DNA of 64,000 nt, taken from assembly GCF_000242595.2 (NCBI RefSeq), contig NC_017098.1:1054001-1118000 (forward strand), in the 5' to 3' direction. This DNA is from Spirochaeta africana DSM 8902 (GTDB lineage Bacteria > Spirochaetota > Spirochaetia > DSM-27196 > DSM-8902). Of the stretch, positions 16,938 to 25,868 are shown piece by piece; the first letter of the stretch is position 1; every line of letters starts with the position of its first letter. The translations under genes and the position numbers were made by a program. The notes below the pieces were generated by a model. It saw only the letters and a program-made list of their open reading frames with translations. It was not told where the DNA came from and did no database searches.

Positions 16938-17025
16938 TGGCACCTCCTACAATGGGTTGGTACCTTCTAATACACAGAAAATTTACCTGGGGATTCATTT
17001 CCAGGGCAGAAAAGTGAAAAATGCA

Positions 17026-17049
17026 GGTGTCGTTTTGTTATGACTCAAA
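17026..17049 (-). repeat. Right terminal inverted repeat of the IS
   Basis: Inverse of 15755-15778 with one mismatch. Its outer end merges with the T-run of the putP terminator. Confidence 0.85.
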
Positions 17050-17086
17050 AAAAAGAGGGCAAGAACGCGGTGTTCTGATGCCCTCC
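17047..17086 (-). terminator. Intrinsic terminator of putP
   Basis: On the minus strand a GAGGGC...GCCCTC stem with an inner GAAC/GTTC pairing (17055-17085) is followed by eight T's (17047-17054) touching the IS end. Confidence 0.8.
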
Positions 17087-17144
17087 GGATAATGTGCCCC
17101 GCCGTAGTTATCCCCGCGGAGGGGGCTGGGTTGTGCCGGGAATC

Positions 17145-18608
17145 TTATTGACGAGTTGCGGCAATGTGCATGTCGAACTCGGATAAAATTGCTTCATCCT
17201 GCTGCGGCAGAAAATGATTTACCCCGATCATTACGAGAATGTTTGCCAGAAATCCCGGGACGATCTCGTACATGTGGGCACCCCAGCCGAGCTGTTCCCA
17301 CAAAACCAGTACTATCGTGCCGGTCAGCATGCCTGCCAAAGCTGATTGCCAGGTGGTTTTGCGCGAGAACAGCGACATGATAATCAGCGGCCCGAATGCG
17401 GCGCCGAATCCGCCCCAGGCATAGGATACCAGGCCGAGGATGTTGCTGCGGGGATTCATGGCCAGCACCATGGCGATCAGTGAAATTGCGACAACACTCA
17501 GGCGCCCAACAAAGAACAGCTCCTTTTTGGAGGCTTCTTTATTCAGGATTTTGAGATAGAAGTCTTCGGTAAGGCTCGAGGATGAGACCAGCAGCTGCGA
17601 GTCGATGGTAGACATGATTGCCGACAGGATTGCTGCCAGCAGGATGCCGCCTATCCAGGGGTTGAAAATCTCCCGGATCATCAGGATGAATACCCGTTCA
17701 CTGTCATCTGCTGCCAGTTCCGGAAACATCCCGATGCCGACGATTCCGATGACGATGGCGAATCCGAGTGAAAGCACAACCCAGACACCGGCAATGGTGG
17801 TGGACTTGCTGACGTCCTTGAGCTTGCCGATGCTCATAAAGCGCGCCAGGATATGTGGCTGACCAAAATACCCCAGTCCCCATGCCGCGGTCGAGATTAT
17901 GGCGATGATCGGCAGCGGGCCGGCTGGAATTATCGATCCTGATATTTCGTTGGCTACCATTGCAGCGCTGATTGCTTCACTGCCGCCGACAGAGAAATAG
18001 GCCAGTATCGGTACGATGGTTACTGCAACCAGCATCAGTGCTCCCTGAAACAGGTCGGAATAACAGACTGCCAGGAATCCCCCCAAAAATGTGTACAGCA
18101 CGATAACCAGGCCGCCGGCCAGGACAGCGGTGGTGTAGGGGATGGCGAACATCGATTCGAACAGCAGTCCGGCGCCAACCAGGCCGGATGATGCATAGAT
18201 CGTGAAAAAGAACAGGGTGATGATCGCTCCTAGGATGCGCAGCAGCCCGCTGGGATCCCGGAATCGGGATTCAAAGAAGCTGGGCAGGGTGAGCGAGTCG
18301 GTCTGCGCGGTATATACGCGCAGGCGCTTGGCAATCAAGATCCAGTTCAGCATGGTGCCGATAAACAGCCCGATCGCGATCCAGCTCTGGCTGATGCCTG
18401 CTACCAGCACTGCTCCCGGCAGCCCCATCAGCAGCCAGCCACTCATGTCGCTGGCCTGAGCCGATAATGCGGTGACCCATTTCCCCATTCCCCGTCCGCC
18501 AAGCAGGTAATCCTCGATATTATCCGTCTTCCGATAAAAATACACGCCGACTATCATCAGGAATACAAAGTACACCCCGAAGGTAATCAGCTCGGCCGTA
18601 TTGATCAT
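17145..18608 (-). CDS. putP: Sodium/proline-type symporter (SSS family)
   Basis: The 487-residue protein has about 13 transmembrane helices with strong PutP hallmarks: TDNIEDYLLGGRGMGKW at the N-terminus, ALSAQASDMSGWLLMGLPG (sodium- and substrate-binding helix), and SAIMSTIDSQLLVSSSSLTED late in the protein. It should import L-proline with Na+, for nutrition or osmoprotection. ATG 18608 with GGAG is chosen; the longer in-frame extension covers the promoter region. It is monocistronic, with a divergent promoter and its own terminator. Confidence 0.92.
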   Translation of the reverse strand: MINTAELITFGVYFVFLMIVGVYFYRKTDNIEDYLLGGRGMGKWVTALSAQASDMSGWLLMGLPGAVLVAGISQSWIAIGLFIGTMLNWILIAKRLRVYTAQTDSLTLPSFFESRFRDPSGLLRILGAIITLFFFTIYASSGLVGAGLLFESMFAIPYTTAVLAGGLVIVLYTFLGGFLAVCYSDLFQGALMLVAVTIVPILAYFSVGGSEAISAAMVANEISGSIIPAGPLPIIAIISTAAWGLGYFGQPHILARFMSIGKLKDVSKSTTIAGVWVVLSLGFAIVIGIVGIGMFPELAADDSERVFILMIREIFNPWIGGILLAAILSAIMSTIDSQLLVSSSSLTEDFYLKILNKEASKKELFFVGRLSVVAISLIAMVLAMNPRSNILGLVSYAWGGFGAAFGPLIIMSLFSRKTTWQSALAGMLTGTIVLVLWEQLGWGAHMYEIVPGFLANILVMIGVNHFLPQQDEAILSEFDMHIAATRQ

Positions 18609-18633
18609 GTAACACTCCTTTTTTGTTGGCTGT

Positions 18634-18639
18634 ATTATA
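18634..18639 (-). promoter_or_regulatory. Probable -10 box of putP
   Basis: TATAAT on the minus strand, 25 nt before the putP ATG. The -35 region (about 18656-18662) is poor, hinting at dependence on an activator. Confidence 0.4.
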
Positions 18640-18665
18640 CCGGCCATATCGGATTGCGAAACCCC

Positions 18666-18694
18666 TTGCATATAAATATGAAAAAGTATATATT
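18666..18694 (+). promoter_or_regulatory. Sigma70-like promoter for the small membrane protein gene
   Basis: -35 TTGCAT (18666-18671), 17-nt spacer, -10 TATATT (18689-18694). ATG 18731 follows a GGAG site. The 122-bp divergent region shared with putP is AT-rich and is the natural site for common regulation. Confidence 0.5.
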
Positions 18695-18730
18695 CCGAGT
18701 ATTGATAAACCATAATATAGGAGAATTACA

Positions 18731-19249
18731 ATGAAACATGGGATTGCAATCGATCATCCAGCGGCGTCGGTGAAAAACCTGGCCGCCGTATTCGGGCTCA
18801 GCGTTGCTGCCGGAATGGTTATGGCAATGTTTGGTATGACCTTTCACCTGATAGGCTGGATGCAAAAATCCGGACTGGTGATCAATGCGAGCATGGTACT
18901 TCCGCCGGAGCTGATGCGGGTTCCTTACATCCCGATTGTCGGGTTCATCGTACATGTACTGTTCTCGGGAACATTTGGCGTGGTGTTTTTTGTGGGGATT
19001 ATTGTCTGGAAGCGCCTGAATCTGCCCGGCAGCCTGCTGTTCCTGGGGCTGTTGTACGGGATAGCAATCTATGTGTGGAATGCCGGCATCATGGCCCCGG
19101 TAATGGACATCCATCCCCCGTTCTGGCAGCAGGATCTGGCCGATGCCCTGAGCGGATTTGTGGCTCGCCTGGTGTACGGTGTTGGTCTGGCAGTGTTCCT
19201 TTCGCGTTGGGTGCAATGGCCCGAGTTTGTTCCCGGCATAAAAAGTTGA
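18731..19249 (+). CDS. Uncharacterised four-helix membrane protein
   Basis: The 172-residue protein has four evident membrane helices (about 17-45, 66-95, 98-118, 135-158). The short N-terminal tail (MKHGIAIDHPAASVKN) and the PPEL and MDIHPPFWQQD loops suggest a compact integral protein. I do not recognise a family. It has a GGAG site, its own promoter, and lies only 12 bp before an MFS gene that carries its own promoter. It may be functionally linked to that transporter or to putP. Confidence 0.75.
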   Translation: MKHGIAIDHPAASVKNLAAVFGLSVAAGMVMAMFGMTFHLIGWMQKSGLVINASMVLPPELMRVPYIPIVGFIVHVLFSGTFGVVFFVGIIVWKRLNLPGSLLFLGLLYGIAIYVWNAGIMAPVMDIHPPFWQQDLADALSGFVARLVYGVGLAVFLSRWVQWPEFVPGIKS

Positions 19250-19255
19250 TATAGT
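19227..19255 (+). promoter_or_regulatory. Leaderless-type promoter for the MFS gene
   Basis: -35 TTGTTC (19227-19232), 17-nt spacer, -10 TATAGT (19250-19255), six bases, then ATG 19262. The promoter straddles the end of the preceding gene. Confidence 0.55.
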
Positions 19256-19261
19256 ACCCGG

Positions 19262-20629
19262 ATGGTAGATATGCATCACGGTCGCGCCCTGCCGCGCGGC
19301 TGGATTTTTATAATGGGGCTGATTGGCAGCCTCATGACCCTGCCCGGGCAGACCAACGGGGTGAGCGCCTTTACCGATCATCTGATCGAGGCGGTGCAGA
19401 TTACCCGTGATCAGTTGAGTCTGGCCTATCTGTTGGGTACGCTTACCAGTGCCTTTCTGCTGCCGCATGCTGGCAAGCTGTACGACCGCTGGGGCAGCCG
19501 GGTTACCGGTGCAGCCAGTGCGGCCGGCTTGGGGATCAGCCTGTTCGGGCTGGTGAGTCTGCCGCAGGTGATATCCGGTGCCGGGCAACTGGGGCTGCCG
19601 CCGATTGCAGCTGCTCTGATCAGCTTCTGGCTGGGGTTCTTTCTGATCCGGTTTTTCGGACAGGGCATGCTGACACTGATCAGCCGGAACATGATCCTGA
19701 AGTGGTTTGATGACCGCCGCGGCTTTGCTATCGCCTTGCTGGGTATCGGGATGCCGCTTGGGTTTTCTGCTGCACCGAGTGTACTCAACGCCTTGATTGG
19801 CAGTGTTGGCTGGCAGGGCGCCTGGCTGGTACTGGGGGCGATCCTGCTGGGATTCGCACTGGTTGCTGCGGCAACCTATGCAGATCCACCACTGGAATCC
19901 GGCCACGATGCCACCGCGGCAACGCGTACCTATGCACCGAATACCGCACCGATTCCGCTGCTGCTGCGACCGATAGCACGACTGCTGAACCGCTATGGCT
20001 TGCGTCGTACGCGTGAGCCGATGCGCCCGGTGCGCGATAGAACGCTGTCGGAGGCTCGCCGCAGCCTGGGTTTCTGGGTTTTCAATGGTGTTACGACCCT
20101 GTCCGGGATGCTGGTTACCGGTTTTACCTTCCATGTGGTGGCTATTATGGGGCAGTCAGGCGTTGGCAGGACTCAGGCGCTGGCGATTTTTATTCCGACC
20201 GCGATTATCCAGATCGCTGTACAGACTGTCGGCAGTTTCGGGAGCGATTTTGTCAAACTGAAATACTTTGCCATAGCCCATGCCGCATCGCTTGGCTTGA
20301 TGCTCCTGAGTCTGGAGCTGTTGTCGGTAACCGGTGCGGCGTACTGGCTGGTGGTCCTGTTTCAGGGCATCAGTCTGGGGCTGTTCGGGATCAACTCAGC
20401 GGTAGTCTGGCCGAGATTTTTCGGCCTTCGTCATCTGGGGGCGATCAGTGGCTTTTCCAATGCCTGGATGGTAGCCGGCAGTGCACTCGGACCGTATGCC
20501 TTCAGCCTGGCTGAACGGCTCACCGGCAGCTTCTACACCATTCTCTATGTGATGGGGCCGGTTGCCCTGTTGCTGACGGTGCTGGGATTCCGGGCCGAAA
20601 GTCCTGCGCGGGCAGATGCCGGGCTGTAA
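19262..20629 (+). CDS. MFS transporter
   Basis: The 455-residue protein has about twelve helices in two halves, with the MFS A-motif-like GKLYDRWGSRV after helix 2 and DRRGFAIALLGIGMPLG after helix 4. A basic cytoplasmic loop (about residues 205-265) separates the halves. The order resembles anion:cation or oxalate/monocarboxylate-type MFS permeases, but the substrate cannot be told. There is no Shine-Dalgarno; the start rests on the leaderless-type promoter. Confidence 0.85.
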   Translation: MVDMHHGRALPRGWIFIMGLIGSLMTLPGQTNGVSAFTDHLIEAVQITRDQLSLAYLLGTLTSAFLLPHAGKLYDRWGSRVTGAASAAGLGISLFGLVSLPQVISGAGQLGLPPIAAALISFWLGFFLIRFFGQGMLTLISRNMILKWFDDRRGFAIALLGIGMPLGFSAAPSVLNALIGSVGWQGAWLVLGAILLGFALVAAATYADPPLESGHDATAATRTYAPNTAPIPLLLRPIARLLNRYGLRRTREPMRPVRDRTLSEARRSLGFWVFNGVTTLSGMLVTGFTFHVVAIMGQSGVGRTQALAIFIPTAIIQIAVQTVGSFGSDFVKLKYFAIAHAASLGLMLLSLELLSVTGAAYWLVVLFQGISLGLFGINSAVVWPRFFGLRHLGAISGFSNAWMVAGSALGPYAFSLAERLTGSFYTILYVMGPVALLLTVLGFRAESPARADAGL

Positions 20630-20841
20630 CGACTGCATGGGCCTTGGGGAGCGTCCTGGCAATTGAGCACCATTCTGGCCAGTGGAAACACTCAGCCAGA
20701 GGTGATGCGCCCCAGCCTGGGGCGGTATCCGGGTGGTTCCCGCGGCAGCGGGACTGCCTGGCCGCCAGTCTGCTCCGTTCCCCAACTTTTTTTAAAGAAT
20801 ATTCCTACCAAAATATTGTGCCATGGCTCATACTGAGGGGC
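20630..20841. other. 212-bp intergenic region
   Basis: It holds no convincing gene. A short GC palindrome (CGCCCCAG/CTGGGGCG, about 20708-20724) and a T-run (CTTTTTTT near 20790) are present but not adjacent enough to call a terminator. An in-frame extension of the downstream gene into this region is not protein-like. Confidence 0.5.
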
Positions 20842-22305
20842 ATGGAAACACGAAAATCTCTGCCTGTGTCGATTCAGGTGCTGTACGGGATCGGGGTGAG
20901 CTACGCGATTGTTGATCAGATCTTCAATCAATGGGTGCTGTATTTCTATCTGCCGCCGGAGGGGAGCGGGCTGCCGACCGGGCTGCTGCCGGCGGGGTTG
21001 ATCGCCCTGGCGCTGATGGCCTCGCGGCTGGTGGATACCATCGCGGATCCCCTGATCGGGTTCTGGTCGGATCGGGTGGATTCGCGCTGGGGGCGCCGGA
21101 TTCCCTTTCTGTTTATCGGGGCAATTCCGCTGGGGTTGTGCACGGTAGCGTTTTTCTATCCGGTAACCGTGAGTCAGAATGCGACCTTTTTATCGCTGAT
21201 GCTTGTGGGATGTCTGTTCTTTATCTTCTATACGATTGTGGGCGCGCCGTATAATGCGATGATTCCCGAGATCTCGCAGACACAGGCGGATCGCCTGAAC
21301 CTTTCGACCTGGCAGTCGGTGTTCCGGCTGATCTATACCGCGCTGGCGATGATCCTGCCGGGGGTGATGATAGCCGCGATTGGCCAGGGGGACACGGCCC
21401 GCGGTATTCGCGGGATGGCGGCGGTCTTCGCCGTCCTTATGGTGATCGGGATCATGGTGACCTGCTTCGGGATTGATGAGCGTAAGCTGAGCGGGGGAAA
21501 GGTGTCGCAGCTGAACCTGTGGCACTCGCTGGGGTCGATGTTCAAGAACCGGGAGTTTCTGGTGTATCTGGCCGGGTTCCTGTTTTTCTTTGTCGGATTC
21601 AACGTGCTGCGGCAGTCGATGAACTACTATGTGGTGGTGATTATGGGGCTGGGCGAGGCGTCGATCACCCTGGCTTCGGCATTGCTGTTCGGGCTTTCGG
21701 CGGCGTTTTTCTATCCGGTGAATCTGATCTCCAAACGGGTTGGCTATCGCAAGCCGATGCTGGCATCGCTGGCGATGCTGATGGTGATTTCGGTCTGCTT
21801 CTACGGGCTGGGGCGGGTGTTTCCAACCTCGTTCGGGTTTCTGTTTTTCGCGTTGATGGGTATCCCGGTTGCCGGGGCGGCCTTTATCTTTCCCCCGGCG
21901 ATGCTGAGCGAGATCTCGGCGGTGGCAGCGCATAAATCCGGTGAACAGATCGAGGGTCTGTTCTTCGGGGTGCAGGGGTTCTTTCTCAAGATGGCGGCCT
22001 TTATCGCGATAGCGATCCTGCCGGTGCTGCTGGTGTCCGGGCAGGGGCTGTCGCTGGTCGACAGCCTGGTAAAGCCCCCGACCGGGGTCGGGGTGACCGG
22101 GATCTACCGTACCACCCTGGTGGCTGCAGCAAGCTTCGCGATCTCGTTTTTCTTCTATTTTCTGTACCACGAGGAGTTTCTGCCTCCGGAGGCCGATGCG
22201 GCTGGCAACGCTGGTACGGCCGGTAAGGATGGAGCGGCAGGCAACGCTGGTGCGGCCGGGGTGCATAGCCAGTCCGATCAGCGGGATACACGGGAGGACA
22301 GCTGA
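20842..22305 (+). CDS. GPH-family sugar:cation symporter (MelB-like)
   Basis: The 487-residue protein has about twelve helices. Typical glycoside-pentoside-hexuronide motifs are [18 protein letters not shown] at the start, [24 protein letters not shown] (Asp residues of the cation site, GRRxP loop) and [14 protein letters not shown]. It imports a sugar or glycoside with Na+ or H+. The start has GAGGGG; the longer frame is rejected. The last 35 or so residues form a low-complexity tail ([20 protein letters not shown]) not normal for the family. The stop overlaps the macro-domain ATG (TGATG), indicating coupling. Confidence 0.88.
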   Translation: METRKSLPVSIQVLYGIGVSYAIVDQIFNQWVLYFYLPPEGSGLPTGLLPAGLIALALMASRLVDTIADPLIGFWSDRVDSRWGRRIPFLFIGAIPLGLCTVAFFYPVTVSQNATFLSLMLVGCLFFIFYTIVGAPYNAMIPEISQTQADRLNLSTWQSVFRLIYTALAMILPGVMIAAIGQGDTARGIRGMAAVFAVLMVIGIMVTCFGIDERKLSGGKVSQLNLWHSLGSMFKNREFLVYLAGFLFFFVGFNVLRQSMNYYVVVIMGLGEASITLASALLFGLSAAFFYPVNLISKRVGYRKPMLASLAMLMVISVCFYGLGRVFPTSFGFLFFALMGIPVAGAAFIFPPAMLSEISAVAAHKSGEQIEGLFFGVQGFFLKMAAFIAIAILPVLLVSGQGLSLVDSLVKPPTGVGVTGIYRTTLVAAASFAISFFFYFLYHEEFLPPEADAAGNAGTAGKDGAAGNAGAAGVHSQSDQRDTREDS

Positions 22306-22856
22306 TGCTGCGGGTTCTGCAGGCAGATATCACGACCCTGAAGGTGGATGCAATCGTGAATGCTGCCAACGAGTCGCTGCTGGGCGGCGGCGGTGTGGAT
22401 GGGGCTATTCATCGGGCGGCTGGCCCCGGGCTGCTGGCTGAGTGTCGTAAGATTGGCGGGTGTCCTACTGGCGAGGCAAGGATTACGCAGGGATACAACC
22501 TGCCGGCGCGCCGGGTTATCCATACCGTCGGCCCGGTGTGGCATGGCGGCACGCGCGGGGAGGCGGAGCTGTTGGCTGCCTGCTACCGCAACAGCCTGGA
22601 ACTGGCGCTGCATCACGGACTGCACAGGATTGCATTTCCCTCAATCAGCACCGGGGTGTATGGCTATCCCAAGGATGCTGCGGCCAGGATTGCGGTCGCA
22701 ACAGTAAGCCAGATGGCGGGCAGCTCCGGATTCGATGAGGTGATCTTTTGCTGCTTTTCGGCAGAGGATCTTGCCGTGTATCAGCAGGTGCTGGCCGGTC
22801 AGCGCGGGCCGCACGGGCAGTCTGGTAAGTCCGGGCAGGCCGGGCAGCATGGGTGA
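22305..22856 (+). CDS. Macro-domain protein (O-acetyl-ADP-ribose deacetylase-like)
   Basis: The 183-residue protein is a MacroD-type domain: [20 protein letters not shown], the [14 protein letters not shown] loop, [25 protein letters not shown], and [14 protein letters not shown] binding the diphosphate. These enzymes hydrolyse O-acetyl-ADP-ribose or remove mono-ADP-ribose from targets. The domain ends near residue 160. A Gly/Gln/Ser-rich tail ([16 protein letters not shown]) follows and is probably dispensable. The gene overlaps both neighbours by a few bases, forming a tight GPH-macro-DUF72 cluster. Confidence 0.9.
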   Translation: MLRVLQADITTLKVDAIVNAANESLLGGGGVDGAIHRAAGPGLLAECRKIGGCPTGEARITQGYNLPARRVIHTVGPVWHGGTRGEAELLAACYRNSLELALHHGLHRIAFPSISTGVYGYPKDAAARIAVATVSQMAGSSGFDEVIFCCFSAEDLAVYQQVLAGQRGPHGQSGKSGQAGQHG

Positions 22857-23955
22857 GGTGCTGATCGGCACCAGCGGGTATTCCTATCGTGACTGGGTTG
22901 GTCCGGTCTATCCTGCAGGTTCTCCCAGTGGGGATTTCCTGCGACTCTACAGCCAGAGGTTCCGGTTTGTCGAGCTGAATTTCTCGTACTACCGGATGCC
23001 GGAGGCTGATCTTCTGAAGGGGATGCAACGCACGGTGGATTCGTTTGGCGCGATGGCTACACTGGGCGCCAGCGAATTGCCTGCTGCGGGGGCTGATACG
23101 GGGAGCGGCGATTTGGCTACACCGGGCGCCGGCACCGGGTTCCGGGGCTTCCGGTTTGCAATCAAGGGACACCGCAGTCTTACGCACGAGCGCCCGGGCG
23201 GGGAGAAGCTGCAGCGGGATGCCGAGGCCTTTCGCCGTGGTGTATCGCCGCTGCTGCAGGCTGGATCGCTGGCTGCAGTTGTGCTGCAGTTTCCCTACAG
23301 CTTTCACTATACTGATGAAAACCGGCGGTATCTCGATGCACTGTGCATGGCTCTGGCTGATCTGCCGTTGGTGGTAGAGTTCCGCAGCCTCGATTGGCTG
23401 CGTGGCTCGGTAGCCTTGGGACTGCGTGATCGTGGGGCGGGGCTTGTCGCGGTAGATGCCCCGTCGCTGCCGGGGCTGCCGGGGGCAGAGGTCAGCACTG
23501 ATCTGGCACTGCAGGCCGCAGACGCGGAAGCAGCCGGCCCCAACACTGCCGACCCCATGGCCGCAGCCACCCCCAACACAGCCGCGCCCACGGCCGTAGC
23601 CACCCCCGACACAGCCGCGCCCACGGCCGTAGCCACCCCCGACACAGCCGCGCCCACGGCCGTAGCCACCCTCGACACAGCCGCGCCCAGTCCCGTCCTG
23701 CAGACGCAGCCGGGGGCGATCACCTATGTGCGATTCCACGGTCGTAACAGCGAGACCTGGTGGGAGGGCACCAACGTGACCCGCTATGACTATCGCTACA
23801 GCGACACTGAACTCAGCGAATGGGTGCCGCGAATCAGAGCGCTCCAGGGGGCGTCACGTATTTTGCTGATTGCATTCAACAACCATGCTGCCGGCAAGGC
23901 AGTGCAGGCGGCTGAGCGCCTGCAGCAGCTGCTTATGCCGGAAAAAGCTGATTGA
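22849..23955 (+). CDS. DUF72 (YecE-like) protein with minisatellite insert
   Basis: The 368-residue protein starts at ATG 22849, overlapping the macro gene. It shows the DUF72 TIM-barrel landmarks: [55 protein letters not shown], and [15 protein letters not shown] near the end. Function is unproven for the family. An Ala/Thr/Pro-rich insert (about residues 225-285) made of 11-residue repeats ([11 protein letters not shown]) splits the domain between VEFRSLDW and the RFHGRN strand; a shorter Gly/Ala/Asp insert lies near 65-95. The 3' end overlaps the convergent aldo/keto reductase gene by 23 bp. Confidence 0.85.
   Translation: MGEVLIGTSGYSYRDWVGPVYPAGSPSGDFLRLYSQRFRFVELNFSYYRMPEADLLKGMQRTVDSFGAMATLGASELPAAGADTGSGDLATPGAGTGFRGFRFAIKGHRSLTHERPGGEKLQRDAEAFRRGVSPLLQAGSLAAVVLQFPYSFHYTDENRRYLDALCMALADLPLVVEFRSLDWLRGSVALGLRDRGAGLVAVDAPSLPGLPGAEVSTDLALQAADAEAAGPNTADPMAAATPNTAAPTAVATPDTAAPTAVATPDTAAPTAVATLDTAAPSPVLQTQPGAITYVRFHGRNSETWWEGTNVTRYDYRYSDTELSEWVPRIRALQGASRILLIAFNNHAAGKAVQAAERLQQLLMPEKAD
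23542..23697 (+). repeat. 33-bp coding minisatellite, about 4.7 copies
   Basis: Units at 23575-23607, 23608-23640 and 23641-23673 differ by only a few bases. A diverged unit at 23542-23574 and a partial one from 23674 flank them. The period is 33 bp, in frame (11 residues). Confidence 0.92.
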
Positions 23956-24883
23956 TGGTGCGCAGGTCTGCTTCCTTCAGGGTGATGCCGGATGCTGCAG
24001 CGTTGTCTTCCAGCTGTTTTACCGAACTGGCTCCAATGATAACGCTGCTGATTCCGTCCTGCTGCAGTACCCATGCAAGCGCAAGCTGTGCACTGCTGAT
24101 GTTGTAGTCCTTGGCGATCTCGCCGAGTTTGTCTACACGATCGAGCAGGTCCATATCTGCTACCTGATCCTTCATGAACATGTTCAGCCGCTCATCGGCA
24201 GCACGACTACCGGCAGGAATCTTGCCTTTGGAGTATTTACCGGTCAGCAGGCCCTGTGCCAGGGGGGAGAAGTTGGCGGTACCCATGCCCAGATTGCGGG
24301 TTACCGGCAGGACGTCGCTCTCGATATAGCGGTTGGTGAGGTTATACAGGGGTTGATTCACTACCGGTGTCTGCCAGCCGCGTGCCTTGCAGATCCCCCA
24401 GGCCTCGGCAATCTGGGCAGCAGTCCACTCGCTGGTGCCCCAGTACAGGGCTTTACCCTGTCGGATGATGTCCTGTACTGCCTCCAGGGTTTCTTCCAGC
24501 GGAACCTCCGGATCGAAGCGGTGACAGTAAAACAGATCGACGTAGTCAAGCTTCAGACGCTGGAGACTCCCGTTGATTGAATCAATTATGTGTTTACGGC
24601 TCAGGCCGCGGTCCGAGGGATGATCGCTCATCGGCCAGAATGCCTTGGTGGCAATCACCAACTGTCGCCGGTTATATTCCGGCAGAATCTCACCCAACAG
24701 CTGTTCTGCCTGGCCTCTCTCGTAGACATCGGCGGTGTCGATATAGTTAATCCCGAGCTCGACTGCCCGACGGATAATTGCCTTGGCATTGTCAAGTTCG
24801 ACCTGATTGCCAAAGGTGAGCCATGACCCATAGGCGATTTCACTCACCTTGAGCCCGGTGGTTCCGAGATTTCTGTAGTGCAT
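23933..24883 (-). CDS. Aldo/keto reductase (Kv-beta/YghZ-like)
   Basis: The 316-residue protein starts at ATG 24883 with GGAG 8 nt upstream. The AKR signature runs MHYRNLGTTGLKVSEIAYGSW, then NYIDTADVYERGQAE (catalytic Asp/Tyr), ATKAFW (Lys) and YCHRFDPEVPLEET (His). The C-terminus has VIIGASSVKQLEDN for NADPH binding. It reduces aldehydes or ketones with NADPH; the subgroup resembles potassium-channel beta-subunit and methylglyoxal-reductase members. It is monocistronic and convergent-overlapping with the DUF72 gene. Confidence 0.92.
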   Translation of the reverse strand: MHYRNLGTTGLKVSEIAYGSWLTFGNQVELDNAKAIIRRAVELGINYIDTADVYERGQAEQLLGEILPEYNRRQLVIATKAFWPMSDHPSDRGLSRKHIIDSINGSLQRLKLDYVDLFYCHRFDPEVPLEETLEAVQDIIRQGKALYWGTSEWTAAQIAEAWGICKARGWQTPVVNQPLYNLTNRYIESDVLPVTRNLGMGTANFSPLAQGLLTGKYSKGKIPAGSRAADERLNMFMKDQVADMDLLDRVDKLGEIAKDYNISSAQLALAWVLQQDGISSVIIGASSVKQLEDNAAASGITLKEADLRTINQLFPA

Positions 24884-24962
24884 ACGATACTCCTTGTCTG
24901 TAAGATACTTCTTGGAGTCCACTCTAAGTCAAGCGGATGCTGGTACTTTTCTCCTGGTATGA

Positions 24963-24968
24963 TAGGAT
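24963..24968 (+). promoter_or_regulatory. Possible leaderless-type -10 box for the nitroreductase gene
   Basis: TAGGAT (24963-24968) is followed by six bases and ATG 24975. No good -35 box is seen 16-18 nt upstream, so support is weaker than for the other sites. Confidence 0.3.
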
Positions 24969-24974
24969 AGCCTC

Positions 24975-25832
24975 ATGATTGGTACGATTGACACCCAACG
25001 CTGTGTCCGCTGCGGTCTGTGTATCCAGGACTGTATTGCGGACGCCATCGACCCGGATACAATGGTGATTGATCAGCACCGCTGCATTCGCTGCAGCCAT
25101 TGTTCGGCGATCTGCCCGGTAGTCGCGGTGTCCTGGCATGATGCCCTGGGGAATCCGATGGGGGCAGGGGAGCCTGTCGAACCGGTGTCGGATAGCACCG
25201 TGCAGGAACTGGAAAACCTGATTTTGCGCCGCCGCAGTGTGCGCAGCTATCATCCGGAGCCACTGCCGGCGCCGCTGCTGCAGCGTCTGCTGGAAACAGT
25301 AAACCACGCCCCGACCGGAACAAACTCGCGCGGGGTCGGGGTGACGGTGGTCAACTCTCCGCAGCGGATGCGGGAGCTGAGCGACCTGGCTATGCGGTTT
25401 TTCCGCCGCCTGGGTCGGCTTGTTCTGAACCCGGTTACTGTGCCGTGGATATTGCTGTTGGGCGGTCGCACGGGACTGCGCAAGCTGCGCGGGTACCAAC
25501 GACATATCGATCGATATTTCGAGGGGCACAACAACCTCACGCATGGTGCGCCGGCATTGCTGGTATTCCATGCTGATCGGAGATCCAGCTGTCCGAGTGA
25601 GGACGCGCTTATCTGGGCTGCAACGGCTGCGTTGCATGCGGAAAGCCTGGGGTTGGGGACGTGCTACAACGGGTTCCTGGTCAGGGCAGCGCGGCTGCAT
25701 CGACCGATACGCCGTTGGTTGGATCTGCCGCGGGGACACCGGGTGTATGAAACCCTGCTGATCGGGTCTCCCCGGGTACAGTATCCGCGGGCAGCCTGTC
25801 GGGAGCCATCCTATACCCGGATAATTGAGTAG
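24975..25832 (+). CDS. Ferredoxin-nitroreductase fusion protein
   Basis: The 285-residue protein has an N-terminal 2[4Fe-4S] ferredoxin domain (CVRCGLCIQDC and CIRCSHCSAICP, residues about 10-48). A flavin nitroreductase domain follows (ILRRRSVRSYHPEPLPAPLL; NHAPTGTNSRG; LHAESLGLGTCYNGF). This fused form is common in anaerobes and presumably passes electrons from the clusters to FMN; substrates are usually unknown. No Shine-Dalgarno is visible. An anaerobic or microaerobic lifestyle is consistent with it. Confidence 0.92.
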   Translation: MIGTIDTQRCVRCGLCIQDCIADAIDPDTMVIDQHRCIRCSHCSAICPVVAVSWHDALGNPMGAGEPVEPVSDSTVQELENLILRRRSVRSYHPEPLPAPLLQRLLETVNHAPTGTNSRGVGVTVVNSPQRMRELSDLAMRFFRRLGRLVLNPVTVPWILLLGGRTGLRKLRGYQRHIDRYFEGHNNLTHGAPALLVFHADRRSSCPSEDALIWAATAALHAESLGLGTCYNGFLVRAARLHRPIRRWLDLPRGHRVYETLLIGSPRVQYPRAACREPSYTRIIE

Positions 25833-25868
25833 CCTGCTGGCTGACAGTGGGGATGCGATTATCCGGTT

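Larger units (their letters stand above)
15755..17049. mobile_element. Complete insertion sequence, about 1,295 bp, single transposase
   Basis: The ends 15755-15778 and 17026-17049 form an inverted repeat of 24 bp with one mismatch; both read TTTGAGT, one variable base, ATAACAAAACGACACC going inward. They enclose one minus-strand transposase gene. The element lies between the converging antiporter and putP genes: its left end supplies the antiporter stop and its right end abuts the T-run of the putP terminator. No clear direct target duplication could be defined. The transposase is intact, so the copy may be active and could mobilise the MITE at 5701. Confidence 0.88.

Noticed and set aside
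20644-20841. N-terminal extension of the GPH symporter
   Set aside because: The extension has no membrane or family features, and ATG 20842 has GAGGGG and the typical start.
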